Part shown: piece by piece, positions 22,726 to 31,050 of the stretch
Layout of the letters: each line of letters opens with the position of its first letter
Numbering within the stretch: the first letter of the stretch is position 1
Source of the DNA: JAIPEK01 sp041685935
Lineage (GTDB): Bacteria > Desulfobacterota > Desulfobacteria > Desulfobacterales > Desulfobacteraceae
Reading direction: 5' to 3'
NCBI GenBank assembly: GCA_041685935.1
Contig: JAWLES010000002.1
Location: forward strand, 1-45,095
DNA: 45,095 bases
Translations under genes and position numbers: made by a program
The notes under the pieces: model-generated
Told to the model about the DNA's origin: nothing
The model's database searches: none
What the model saw: only the letters and a program-made list of their open reading frames with translations

Positions 22726-22780
22726 AAAATTTTCGATAAATTGAAATTTTCTTAAATTTTCGATCAACTGAAAATTTAAG
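22726..22780. promoter_or_regulatory. Repeated AT-rich operator-like motif upstream of XRE gene
   Basis: AAATTTTCGATAAA (22727-22740) and AAATTTTCGATCAA (22754-22767) repeat. The second copy lies in a perfect 11-bp inverted repeat, CTTAAATTTTC (22751-22761) and GAAAATTTAAG (22770-22780). A third copy lies after the gene at 23387. Repeats of this kind around a repressor gene are likely autoregulatory sites. The rest of 22513-22860 is strongly AT-rich with no gene. Confidence 0.5.
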
Positions 22781-22860
22781 TTTTCATAAAGGTTGCCAAG
22801 CTTTGCGTTTAAAGCTGCAAAAGATATTTATCTAATATTTAAGTCGGATTAAATACATAT

Positions 22861-23322
22861 ATGAGTTTTGAAAAATTTAACAGAATACTGGCTCAGAACA
22901 TATTGTATTATTTGGGTCATAGGGGAATGAAAAAACAGGATCTGGCAAGAGTGTCCGGTCTTTCCAATTCTTTTATATCTGATGTAACAAATCAAAATGC
23001 CAACCCTTCGCTTCAAAGTGTAATCCAGATTGCAAGCGGTCTTGATGTTTCACTTGCAGCCCTGTTTATTCCTCTGACTGATTGGTGTGAAGTTCCGAGT
23101 TTTGACGGTGAGAGGCCTAATCTGGTCCATGTAGTCGCGCGTGTAACAAAAGAGGATGCCCAAAAGATCCGCAAAATGCATGAAAAGGTTGAAAAGCAGG
23201 ATGATGTTTTATATATGCTTAAGATGCTGGACAAAGCCAAGGATAAAGACACCATTCAAAAAATTCGAAATATTCTGAAAAGCGCACTTGATCAAGAAAA
23301 AGATCCTTCCCTCCCGAAATAA
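22861..23322 (+). CDS. XRE-family transcriptional regulator
   Basis: 153 residues. The N-terminal half (about 5-65) is a Cro/CI-type helix-turn-helix: 'MKKQDLARVSGLSNSFISDVTNQNANPSLQSVIQIASGLDVSLAALF'. It resembles repressors carried by conjugative and other mobile elements. The C-terminal half is helical and charged ('KIRKMHEKVEKQ', 'MLKMLDKAKDKDTIQKI'), probably for oligomerisation. No clear Shine-Dalgarno site precedes the ATG. Repeated AAATTTTCGAT motifs on both sides are candidate operators. With neighbouring gene fragments it suggests the relic of a mobile element. Confidence 0.75.
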   Translation: MSFEKFNRILAQNILYYLGHRGMKKQDLARVSGLSNSFISDVTNQNANPSLQSVIQIASGLDVSLAALFIPLTDWCEVPSFDGERPNLVHVVARVTKEDAQKIRKMHEKVEKQDDVLYMLKMLDKAKDKDTIQKIRNILKSALDQEKDPSLPK

Positions 23323-23364
23323 ATTTATTTTTCTTTAAAAATTATCTTGAAAATCATATTTTTT

Positions 23365-23382
23365 CGATATAGTATCGTTTTT
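23365..23382 (+). terminator. Weak intrinsic terminator after the XRE gene
   Basis: CGATA-TAG-TATCG followed by TTTTT. The stem is short, so strength is doubtful. A third copy of the operator-like motif, AAATTTTCGATAAA (23387-23400), follows at once. Confidence 0.35.
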
Positions 23383-23399
23383 GATTAAATTTTCGATAA

Positions 23400-23639
23400 A
23401 GTGGCAACGGAAAAACAAATGCGGGTGAAAGAGTTTTTGCCGATTGGCGGTTCTCGATTTGCAGGACAGCTTCCGCAAATGCCGGGCTTTTGATTGCTCA
23501 AAACAGCGCCCCGGCTGAAGTGCGCAAAGACCGGATTGATAAAGAGGCAAGGCGAAGGGCGGCGTTCAAACAACTTCGGTCGGGAACCTTAGAGCAAACA
23601 ACGGACGACGGACAAAGACTTTTTCATGAGTTCAGTTAG
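23400..23639 (+). pseudogene. Remnant encoding the same C-terminal motif as the next gene
   Basis: This frame is open from 23400 to the TAG at 23637 but has no credible start codon or ribosome site. Its last residues read 'KQLRSGTLEQTTDDGQRLFHE', nearly the same as the end of the intact small gene at 23654 ('EQLRSGKFEKTTDDGKRLFHE'). The upstream part shows no recognisable domain. It is best read as a truncated paralogue. Confidence 0.5.
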
Positions 23640-23653
23640 CAGGAAGGATTATC

Positions 23654-23911
23654 ATGTTAAATAATAAAGTGCTTATTATAGGGGTTGCATTGCTGGGAAT
23701 AGGCACAAGCGGGATGATTATATATAATGTCGGCCGCACTTCTTATGCAACCATGCAAAATGAAGAACTAAAAAATGAGACCACGGTAAAACAGGTGGAC
23801 CGGGAAGATGCAGATGAAAAGAAAAATAAAACTTCTGAACAACTCCGGTCTGGAAAGTTTGAGAAAACTACGGATGACGGAAAAAGGCTTTTTCATGAGC
23901 CAGCCGACTGA
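23654..23911 (+). CDS. Small membrane-anchored protein, unknown function
   Basis: 85 residues: one N-terminal membrane helix or uncleaved signal (about 5-26), then a short charged tail with Lys/Glu/Asp, ending in the motif LRSGKFEKTTDDGKRLFHE. AGGAAGG eight bases before the ATG supports the start. The family is not recognised. The same C-terminal motif is repeated in the broken frame just upstream, so the motif is under some constraint or was recently duplicated. Its neighbourhood (XRE repressor, remnants) suggests a mobile-element origin. The next 170 bases up to 24082 hold nothing clear. Confidence 0.55.
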   Translation: MLNNKVLIIGVALLGIGTSGMIIYNVGRTSYATMQNEELKNETTVKQVDREDADEKKNKTSEQLRSGKFEKTTDDGKRLFHEPAD

Positions 23912-24081
23912 AAAGAACAGGGCTCTTGCCGGTTACCATTTTCATATACTTTGCACTTGAAAAAAATTGTCGTTACTGGAAAACAAAATCCCAGTCCGAT
24001 TAGCAGCCTTTCACCTGTAATTACCGGCCGGATTTTATATTTCTTGCATATCAGGGACCGGGTGTGGTATTTTGACCAGTT

Positions 24082-24414
24082 ATGAAACAGTATGTTATAG
24101 ACGGGCTGCAGCCCGAGGAGCTTAAAACGCTTAAATCGTATCTGGACCGGAAGCTTGAAACCACTCCGATTGCCGGGACCTACTGGCTGGAACTGGACAG
24201 GCGGGTTTTGGGGCCGATGCAAAAGGATCATGAACAGTGCGGTCCTCATGTTTTTGCGCTGGTACTGGAACAGGACTCCCTTTTGTGTGAATTTCTTGTC
24301 AGAATAAAGAACAAAATCAAATGTGACTGCATGGGATATGCAAACCGGGACCAGCGCGAATGGCTTATTGAAACAGTCGATTCCATGTTCACGGAACTTA
24401 ATATAGATATATGA
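24082..24414 (+). CDS. Conserved hypothetical protein upstream of RNase J
   Basis: 110 residues with no signal peptide or membrane helix. It begins 'MKQYVIDGLQPEELKTLKSYLDRKLE' (helical) and has a central 'YWLELDRRVLGPMQKDHEQCGPHVFALVLEQD' and a 'KIKCDCMGYANRDQREWL' segment whose Cys-x-Cys could bind metal. The family is not recognised. It is 19 bp from the RNase J gene and probably co-transcribed. The start lacks a good ribosome site. Confidence 0.65.
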   Translation: MKQYVIDGLQPEELKTLKSYLDRKLETTPIAGTYWLELDRRVLGPMQKDHEQCGPHVFALVLEQDSLLCEFLVRIKNKIKCDCMGYANRDQREWLIETVDSMFTELNIDI

Positions 24415-24433
24415 TCGCGCAAGGATTTAGCTG

Positions 24434-26083
24434 ATGCTGAAACTGATACCCCTTGGCGGGCTTGGGGAAATAGGCCTGAACATGATGGTTGTTGAGTATG
24501 AAGACACCATCTTTATAATTGATGCCGGCCTGATGTTTCCGGAAGAGTATATGCTCGGGATCGATATCGTGATTCCTGACATGGAGTATATCAGGGAGAA
24601 CCGGTCCAGGGTAAGGGGGCTTGTCCTCACCCATGCCCATGAAGATCACATCGGGGCGGTGCCGTATTTGCTCAAGGAGGTGTCAATGCCTGTGTACGGC
24701 TCCAGTTTTACCTTGAGCATACTTAAAAACAAGCTCAACGAGTTCGGCTTCTTCCCGAATGTGGCGTTCAACGCGGTCAAGGCTGGTGAGCGGATCGCCA
24801 TTGATCCCTTTGAAATCGAGTTTATCCAGGTGACCCACAGCACTGTCGGGGGATACGGCCTTGAAATCAATACTCCGGTGGGCACCATCGTTCACACCGG
24901 GGATTTCCGGATCAGCCACAGTTCTGAAGAGGAAACAGGCACGGATATTTCCAAGTTTGCCAAATGCGGGCAGGAGGGGGTTCTCGCCCTTTTGTCGGAT
25001 TCCACCAATGTTGAGGAAACCGGATACACAATGTCAGACCACCAGCTCGGCGAGAACCTTGCCAATATTGTGGTGGGAAACGAGGGCAGGGTGATCGTGG
25101 CATTGTTCGCCTCCAACGTGGTCCGAATCCAGCAGATTATTGATATTGCAGTCAAAAACAGGCGCAAGGTGGTGTTTAACGGCCGGAGCATTGAGCAGAT
25201 CGTGGCTGTTGCCACGGAACTGGGGTATTTGACTTATCCCGAAGAGATGGTGGTTGACGTTAAAGCGGTGAATGACTGGCCTGACGATGAGGTGCTGATC
25301 ATTACCACCGGGAGCCAGGGAGAGCCCATGTCCGCCCTTTCCAGGATGGCCACGGGCCTTCACAAGCAGATCAATATTAAACGGGGGGACAGTGTAATCC
25401 TCTCGTCCAAGCATATTCCGGGCAATGAAAAAGCCATTTCCAACATAATCAACAAGCTGTACCGCAGGGGTGCGGATGTAGTGTACATCAAGATCGCGGA
25501 AGTCCATGCCTCGGGCCATGCCCACCAGGAAGAGCTCAAGCTGATGATCCATTTGACAAAGCCGGAGTACTTTATTCCGATACACGGGGAATACCGGCAT
25601 CTGGTTGTTCATGCAAGGCTGGCCGAGAAACTCGGTGTGGAAAAGGACAAGTCCATTGTGGCGGGAGACGGGAAGATCGTCTCGTTTGATGAAACAGGAG
25701 GCAGAATCACCGGCCGGGTTCACACGGGCAAAGTGCTTGTGGACGGTAAGGGTATCGGGGATATCGGCAGAAGTGTGCTCAAGGAACGCAGGGAACTTTC
25801 CGAGCACGGCCTTGTGATCGTGACCATGATCATAGACGAGGAGACAGGGGTCATCCTGTACGGACCGGAACTCACCTCCAAGGGGTTTGTTTTTAATGCG
25901 GCAACGGGTTATCTTGTGGACGATGCCCAGTGCGTAATCCTCGAAGTGGTTGAAGATATGGCCGCAGGTCTTGAAAACAGCGTTGAGGAACTCAGGAGCC
26001 GTATCACAAAAGCACTGAAACGTTATTTTTCGTTTACCATCAAGCGGAAACCAATGATAATACCGGTGATCATCAAGGTATGA
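24434..26083 (+). CDS. rnj: Ribonuclease J
   Basis: 549 residues. It is a metallo-beta-lactamase/beta-CASP nuclease with endo- and 5'-3' exoribonuclease activity on mRNA and rRNA precursors in the cytoplasm. The zinc site HxHxDH is seen as 'THAHEDHIGAVP' (about 66-77), with 'GTIVHTGDFRI' (about 156) and 'LLSDSTN' following. The beta-CASP part includes 'TTGSQGEPMSALSRMATG' and 'VHASGHAHQEELKLMI', and the C-terminal domain completes the usual length. AAGGA lies eight to nine bases before the ATG. The stop overlaps the ftsK start (ATGA at 26080). Confidence 0.95.
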   Translation: MLKLIPLGGLGEIGLNMMVVEYEDTIFIIDAGLMFPEEYMLGIDIVIPDMEYIRENRSRVRGLVLTHAHEDHIGAVPYLLKEVSMPVYGSSFTLSILKNKLNEFGFFPNVAFNAVKAGERIAIDPFEIEFIQVTHSTVGGYGLEINTPVGTIVHTGDFRISHSSEEETGTDISKFAKCGQEGVLALLSDSTNVEETGYTMSDHQLGENLANIVVGNEGRVIVALFASNVVRIQQIIDIAVKNRRKVVFNGRSIEQIVAVATELGYLTYPEEMVVDVKAVNDWPDDEVLIITTGSQGEPMSALSRMATGLHKQINIKRGDSVILSSKHIPGNEKAISNIINKLYRRGADVVYIKIAEVHASGHAHQEELKLMIHLTKPEYFIPIHGEYRHLVVHARLAEKLGVEKDKSIVAGDGKIVSFDETGGRITGRVHTGKVLVDGKGIGDIGRSVLKERRELSEHGLVIVTMIIDEETGVILYGPELTSKGFVFNAATGYLVDDAQCVILEVVEDMAAGLENSVEELRSRITKALKRYFSFTIKRKPMIIPVIIKV

Positions 26084-28398
26084 AAAAGGAGCTTTTCGGC
26101 ATACTGGTTCTGTTTTTGTTCATTTTGACCTCTCTGAGCCTTGTGTCTTACAGCGCCCAGGATCCGTCCTGTTTTCACGATCCATTCACTGTTCCCGACG
26201 ATATTCATAACCTGTTCGGTTTGCTGGGCGCCCATCTGTCAGGCCTGCTGGTCTTTCTTTTCGGCCTGGGATCTTTCTGGATGCCGGTGCTGCTTCTCAC
26301 GGCCGCGGTCTGGTATTTGAAGGGCCGTTCCGGACGGGTGATCGCACTGACTTTTCTGGGCGGTTTGCTGGTGATTCTCTCCACCGGCGGTATTCTGACC
26401 CTGTTTCAGGATACGTATTCCCTTCTGGGTACCAGGTTTTCTTCCGGGGGAGTGCTTTCCGTGAACCTGACCGCATTTTTTTTAACGTATACCAACCCGG
26501 TCGGCACCGCCATTATTTTTCTTTTTTTTCTCATAACTGGAATCGTCCTGACAACGGGGGTTTCGTTTTTTACAATGCTGGTTATGGTGAAAAAAAGTGT
26601 AATGCGGCTGGCGGCCTCCATTAAAAAGGATTTTGAGGAAGGGATTTCCTATATCCGAACCTTATCTGAAAAGAGGAAACAAAAAGAATACGGGATCGAC
26701 ATCACCCCGGCGGCCTCCAAAAAGCGCAAAGACGCAGGCAAAAACACGAAAAGCCTTCCCGGCCCCGAATCCGGCAATGCGGACGATGAAGCGGAAAACC
26801 ATGAAACCGAACCTGTGATCAAGGCTGAGAAGTTCGATCAGGATGCAGATGCGGGATTCCACGTGAACCTGGACGATATAAGGGAGCACAGAGATTTTGT
26901 CCTGCCAAGCCTGTCCTTCCTGAACGACAAGCAGCAGGTTGTCAATACCGTGGATACTGAAAAGCTCAAAGAGAAGAGCAGGATTCTGAAGGAAAAGTTC
27001 ATGGATTTCAATATCACCGGTGAGGTGGTTGAAATTATTCCCGGCCCTGTGATCACAACTTTTGAATACAGGCCGGCTCCGGGCATCAAAATCAGCAAGA
27101 TCGTCAACCTGTCAGATGACCTTGCCCTTGCACTGAGCGCGGTGGGTATCCGTATCCTTGCCCCGATTCCCGGCAAGGACGTGGTGGGCATAGAGATCCC
27201 CAACGACACCAGGGAGGACGTTATCCTCAAGGAGCTGATAAACTCAAGGGAGTTTGCCGAATCCGAATCCAGACTCACCCTGGCCATAGGCAAGGACATC
27301 ACGGGGCGTCCCGTGGTGGCGCCCATGGATTCCATGCCCCATCTTCTGATTGCCGGGGCCACCGGTACCGGCAAGAGCGTGGGTCTTAACGCCATGATCA
27401 TCAGCCTTATATACAAAGCCACGCCTGACGAGGTCAAGTTTATCATGATCGACCCCAAGCGCATCGAGCTGTCTGTATATGATGATATTCCTCATTTGAT
27501 CAGCCCTGTGGTAACGGATATGAAAAAGGCGACCAATGCCTTGTTCTGGGCGGTAAGGGAAATGGAACGCAGATATGAGCTGCTTGCTGAAACCGGCACC
27601 AGAAATATTGATCAGTATAACCGGTATGTGGAAGAAAAGCTTGCTGAAAGAGAAAACACCCCTGTGCAGGAGGATGCCGGTTTTGAACCTGATGGTGAAG
27701 AAGGCTCTCAATCTCTGTATGAGGCCGAAGGCGTGGAAGAGCCTGAAAAGCTGCCGTTTATCGTAATTATCGTGGATGAGTTTGCAGACCTGATGATGGT
27801 CTCATCCAAGGATGTGGAATCCGCACTGACCCGGCTTGCCCAGATGGCCAGGGCTGCGGGCATGCATTTGATATTAGCCACCCAGAGACCTTCCGTGGAT
27901 GTACTCACCGGTATTATCAAGGCCAACTTCCCCACCAGGATCTCTTTCCAGGTCTCTTCCAAGACCGATTCCAGGACCATACTCGACTCCAACGGATCTG
28001 AAAAACTTCTCGGCAGAGGGGATATGCTGTTTCTGCCGCCGGGCACCGGAAAACTGCAGCGGATCCAGTGCGCATTTATTTCGGAAAAGGAGATTGAAAA
28101 GGTCACTCGGTTCCTGAAAAAGCAGAGAAAGCCGAGTTATGTGGAAGACGTGACCATGAAGCAGGATGGCGACACCTCAGGCACCATTGACGAGTCTGAA
28201 TATGACGAGAAGTATGACGAGGCTGTGGCCCTGGTGACCAGGACGAAACAGGCCTCCATTTCCAGTGTCCAGAGACACCTTAGAATCGGTTACAACCGGG
28301 CGGCCCGGATTATTGAAATGATGGAGCAGGAAGGTGTTGTCGGCCCTTCAGACGGGTCAAAACCCAGGGAAGTGCTTGTGAGAAGTTATGACGATTGA
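26080..28398 (+). CDS. ftsK: DNA translocase FtsK/SpoIIIE
   Basis: 772 residues. Four N-terminal membrane helices (about 1-185) are followed by a short charged linker and the motor. Walker A is 'GATGTGKS' (about 425-432), Walker B is 'FIVIIVDEFADLM' (about 561-573), and the C-terminal gamma winged helix (about 710-768) reads 'SVQRHLRIGYNRAARIIEMME'. FtsK pumps chromosomal DNA at the division septum toward XerCD/dif. An acidic insert of about 40 residues (near 530-555) precedes Walker B. The start is coupled to the RNase J stop, and the end overlaps the next gene by 11 bp. Confidence 0.95.
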   Translation: MKKELFGILVLFLFILTSLSLVSYSAQDPSCFHDPFTVPDDIHNLFGLLGAHLSGLLVFLFGLGSFWMPVLLLTAAVWYLKGRSGRVIALTFLGGLLVILSTGGILTLFQDTYSLLGTRFSSGGVLSVNLTAFFLTYTNPVGTAIIFLFFLITGIVLTTGVSFFTMLVMVKKSVMRLAASIKKDFEEGISYIRTLSEKRKQKEYGIDITPAASKKRKDAGKNTKSLPGPESGNADDEAENHETEPVIKAEKFDQDADAGFHVNLDDIREHRDFVLPSLSFLNDKQQVVNTVDTEKLKEKSRILKEKFMDFNITGEVVEIIPGPVITTFEYRPAPGIKISKIVNLSDDLALALSAVGIRILAPIPGKDVVGIEIPNDTREDVILKELINSREFAESESRLTLAIGKDITGRPVVAPMDSMPHLLIAGATGTGKSVGLNAMIISLIYKATPDEVKFIMIDPKRIELSVYDDIPHLISPVVTDMKKATNALFWAVREMERRYELLAETGTRNIDQYNRYVEEKLAERENTPVQEDAGFEPDGEEGSQSLYEAEGVEEPEKLPFIVIIVDEFADLMMVSSKDVESALTRLAQMARAAGMHLILATQRPSVDVLTGIIKANFPTRISFQVSSKTDSRTILDSNGSEKLLGRGDMLFLPPGTGKLQRIQCAFISEKEIEKVTRFLKKQRKPSYVEDVTMKQDGDTSGTIDESEYDEKYDEAVALVTRTKQASISSVQRHLRIGYNRAARIIEMMEQEGVVGPSDGSKPREVLVRSYDD

Positions 28399-29002
28399 TT
28401 TTGAGTTTGCCGCCCGGATCAAGGGTTTCATGCCGGATCATGAGGCTGAAAGACTGCACGGACTCGCACTTGAAGCAGCTGAAACCGGGCCGTTGCTGGA
28501 AATCGGCAGCTATTGCGGAAAATCAGCCTACTTCATAGGCAAAGCCTGTTTTGAAAAAGGGAGTGTGCTGTTTTCACTGGATCATCACAGGGGTTCTGAA
28601 GAACAGCAGCCCGGGGAGGAGTTTTTCGATCCCGACCTTTTTGATGAACATCGCAACAGGATCGATACATTTCCTTTTTTCAGGCAGACCCTTGAAAATG
28701 CAGGCCTCCAGGAGTCGGTGGTGCCTGTTGTGGCTGATTCCAAAACAGCAGGTAAAATGTGGGCGACTCCTCTGTCCATGGTATTTATTGACGGAGGACA
28801 TTCTTTTGAGGCGGTGCTTGATGATTATGAAACATGGCATGTTCATATTGTAAAGGGCGGGACTCTTGTTATACACGATATCTTCTTTGACCCGGAAGAG
28901 GGGGGACAGGCCCCGAGACTGATATATGAAACCGCACTTTCCTCGAACCTGTATGAACCCCTTGACATGACCGGAACTCTGGGAGTTCTCAGGCGTCTTT
29001 GA
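28388..29002 (+). CDS. Class I SAM-dependent methyltransferase (methyltransferase-24 type)
   Basis: 204 residues. The SAM site is 'GPLLEIGSYCGKSAYFIGKA' (about 34-53), followed by the acidic motif 'FSLDHHRG' and the 'MVFIDGGHSFEAVLDDYETW' block (about 136-155) typical of the Methyltransf_24 group, which includes many sugar, natural-product and O-methyltransferases. The substrate is unknown. The start lies inside the last codons of ftsK (11-bp overlap). The 3' end overlaps the convergent methyltransferase gene by 14 bp. Confidence 0.82.
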   Translation: MTIDFEFAARIKGFMPDHEAERLHGLALEAAETGPLLEIGSYCGKSAYFIGKACFEKGSVLFSLDHHRGSEEQQPGEEFFDPDLFDEHRNRIDTFPFFRQTLENAGLQESVVPVVADSKTAGKMWATPLSMVFIDGGHSFEAVLDDYETWHVHIVKGGTLVIHDIFFDPEEGGQAPRLIYETALSSNLYEPLDMTGTLGVLRRL

Positions 29003-29702
29003 TAAAGTAAAGTACAAGGCTTTTGCCCAGAACCGGGTTCAGAATTCTTTCAATTGTTCCGGTCCACCGCGGTTTCTTCATCAGATCCCAGACAAGAAAT
29101 TTGTGATACAGCTCCACAAGGCGTGAATCCTTGCGGTTGCACCCGACAATGCACTTGATCCACCAGAATGGGGAATGAAGACTGTGTGCGTAATGGGTTT
29201 TAACATGCCTTGCGCCTGCCCTTTCAATCATTTCTGTCAGCCTGTCTTTCCTGTAGATTCTTATATGGCCCTGGCTTGCAGAGGAATACTCTTTTGAGAG
29301 AAGCCAGCAGAGCCTTTCAGGCAGAAAACCGGGTACGCTCACAGCCAGGATTTTTCCTGGCTTTAATACCCGCACAAGCTCTTTGACCGCTTTTTCATCC
29401 TGGTCGATATGTTCGAGTACTTCTGAACAGATAACTGTGTCAAAGATTTCAGTCTGAAACGGGAGATCCCGGATGTCCGATCCTGCAAGCCCGGCAGCTT
29501 CAGCACGGAATTCGTTCATCCTTTTGTGCGTCTCAAGCTTTTCCCTTGTTTCCAAAAGGTTTTGAAAGCTTTTGTCCGATCCTGTACACTTGACCCCTTT
29601 TCTGCTGCAGACCGCAGCGATATGGCGGCCTTCACCGCATCCCATGTCCAGTATCCTGTCGCCTGGAGCACAATTAATATGCTCAGGATTTATTGTAATC
29701 AT
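28989..29702 (-). CDS. Class I SAM-dependent methyltransferase (UbiE/Methyltransf_11 type)
   Basis: 237 residues with motif I 'ILDMGCGEGRHIAAV' (about 18-32), motif II 'CTGSDKSFQNL', and motif IV 'FDTVICSEVLEHIDQDEKAV' (about 85-104), the standard order for small-molecule methyltransferases. It overlaps the glycosyltransferase gene upstream by 20 bp, so the two are translated together and probably act in the same surface-polysaccharide or glycolipid pathway (inference). No signal peptide or membrane helix. Confidence 0.85.
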   Translation of the reverse strand: MITINPEHINCAPGDRILDMGCGEGRHIAAVCSRKGVKCTGSDKSFQNLLETREKLETHKRMNEFRAEAAGLAGSDIRDLPFQTEIFDTVICSEVLEHIDQDEKAVKELVRVLKPGKILAVSVPGFLPERLCWLLSKEYSSASQGHIRIYRKDRLTEMIERAGARHVKTHYAHSLHSPFWWIKCIVGCNRKDSRLVELYHKFLVWDLMKKPRWTGTIERILNPVLGKSLVLYFIKDA

Positions 29703-30924
29703 CCATGACCTCTTTATAGGCTTGCACAGTATTCAGTGCGGTATTCTCCCAGGTGAACTTGCTTGTGATCCGCTCGTATCCGGCTTTTGCAAGGGCATGC
29801 CGTTTCCCGGAATCGTCAAGCAGTTCGATGATGGCCTCTTGAAGGGCATCTGAACTCCCCGGCGGCACAAGCCTGGCTGCATTGCCTGCCACCTCCGGAA
29901 GTGCGCCGCCGGTGGTGCAGATAAGTGGTGTGCCGCAGGCCATTGCCTCCCCTGCGGGCAGTCCGAAACCTTCGTACAGGGAAGGAACCACTGCCATGCT
30001 TGCCCTGGCATATTCCTCCAGGAACCGCTCATGATCTATCCTCCCGGTGAACGTGATATGTTTTTTCAGGTCAAGCTTTTTGACAAGCTTTTCAATCCCG
30101 CCCTTTTTCTTGGGTGTGCCGATGATGACAAGCTTTGCCGAACGCTTTTTCAGAACCGCTTTCACCGCCCACAAAAGATGGTACAGTCCCTTGAGGGGAG
30201 TATCCGCACTGTTGGTGACAATGATCCGACCTTTTTCCCGTTTGATGTGGGGCAGGGGATGGAAACTGCGGGTATCAATGCCGATGGGAACGGAGGTGAA
30301 CCTGTTTTCCTCGATACCGAACTCCCTGGAGATATCTTTTTTGGAAAACTCGGACACGGTCAGTATTCTTGGAATCCTCCTGGCAACATATTTCTGCATC
30401 CCGATAAAAGAGTACCACCGAAGATGTTTGATCTTTTTGTAATATGAGCGGGTGCTTCTGACTGCAATTTTCCTGTCCACAGTAATGGGATGGTGTATGG
30501 TGGCGCAGACCGGTACCCGTCTCGCGATTGAGAGCATGGAGTAGGCCAGAGACTGGTTATCATGGATGATGTCGTATCGGTCCTCCTTTCCTCTAAGGTA
30601 CCCGTTGGCCCGCATTCCGAAAGTCATGGGCTCCGGGTATCCCATGGTTGAAACCCCCATCCATTCTATGATGTTCACCGGGTCCTTGAGTTCCCGAAGC
30701 TGAGGGGTACGGAACAGGTCGTCAGGGTTGTAAAGATCGAGTGTAGGCAGCATGGTGAGCTTGCTGCCCGGGTCCAGAAGCGGGACCGGCGGCCCTGATA
30801 TGATTTCAACACTGTGTCCCAGGTCGGACAGGGCCTTTGAAAGATGGCGGATGTATACCCCTTGCCCTCCGCAGTAGGGGTTGCTCCTGTAGCTGATAAG
30901 TCCGATTCTGAGTCTGGTGTTCAT
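29683..30924 (-). CDS. Glycosyltransferase family 4
   Basis: 413 residues with the GT-B fold layout: the N-terminal acceptor domain begins 'RIGLISYRSNPYCGGQGVYIRHL' and the C-terminal donor domain has 'VPSLYEGFGLPAGEAMACGTPLICT', the retaining GT4 EX7E signature. It transfers a sugar from a nucleotide donor in the cytoplasm; the acceptor is unknown. ATG at 30924 is chosen because it starts the fold; a longer frame runs into the tRNA gene. It lies 20 bp downstream of tRNA-Arg on the same strand and overlaps the methyltransferase gene that follows. Confidence 0.9.
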   Translation of the reverse strand: MNTRLRIGLISYRSNPYCGGQGVYIRHLSKALSDLGHSVEIISGPPVPLLDPGSKLTMLPTLDLYNPDDLFRTPQLRELKDPVNIIEWMGVSTMGYPEPMTFGMRANGYLRGKEDRYDIIHDNQSLAYSMLSIARRVPVCATIHHPITVDRKIAVRSTRSYYKKIKHLRWYSFIGMQKYVARRIPRILTVSEFSKKDISREFGIEENRFTSVPIGIDTRSFHPLPHIKREKGRIIVTNSADTPLKGLYHLLWAVKAVLKKRSAKLVIIGTPKKKGGIEKLVKKLDLKKHITFTGRIDHERFLEEYARASMAVVPSLYEGFGLPAGEAMACGTPLICTTGGALPEVAGNAARLVPPGSSDALQEAIIELLDDSGKRHALAKAGYERITSKFTWENTALNTVQAYKEVMDDYNKS

Positions 30925-30943
30925 CTGGATAGGCTTTTTATGA

Positions 30944-31019
30944 TGGTGCGCCCGGCTGGATTCGAACCAGCGCTCTTCGGCTTCGGAGGCCGACGCCTTA
31001 TCCACTCGGCTACGGGCGC
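30944..31019 (-). tRNA. tRNA-Arg (CCG)
   Basis: The minus strand folds as a cloverleaf: acceptor GCGCCCG/CGGGCGC, D arm, anticodon stem TCGGC/GCCGA around the loop CTCCGAA (anticodon CCG), and T arm GCTGG-TTCGAAT-CCAGC. The CCA end is encoded (30944-30946). It lies between folC and the glycosyltransferase gene. Confidence 0.95.
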
Positions 31020-31050
31020 AAGTAAGGGCATACTATAGTAGATTCCCCGG

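Noticed and set aside
22513..24081. Idea that this AT-rich stretch is a prophage or integrative element
   Set aside because: Only one XRE regulator and small remnants are present; no integrase, relaxase, capsid or attachment repeats were seen.
25034..25807. 257-codon minus-strand open frame inside the RNase J gene
   Set aside because: Fully antisense to an unambiguous RNase J coding sequence, with no domain of its own.
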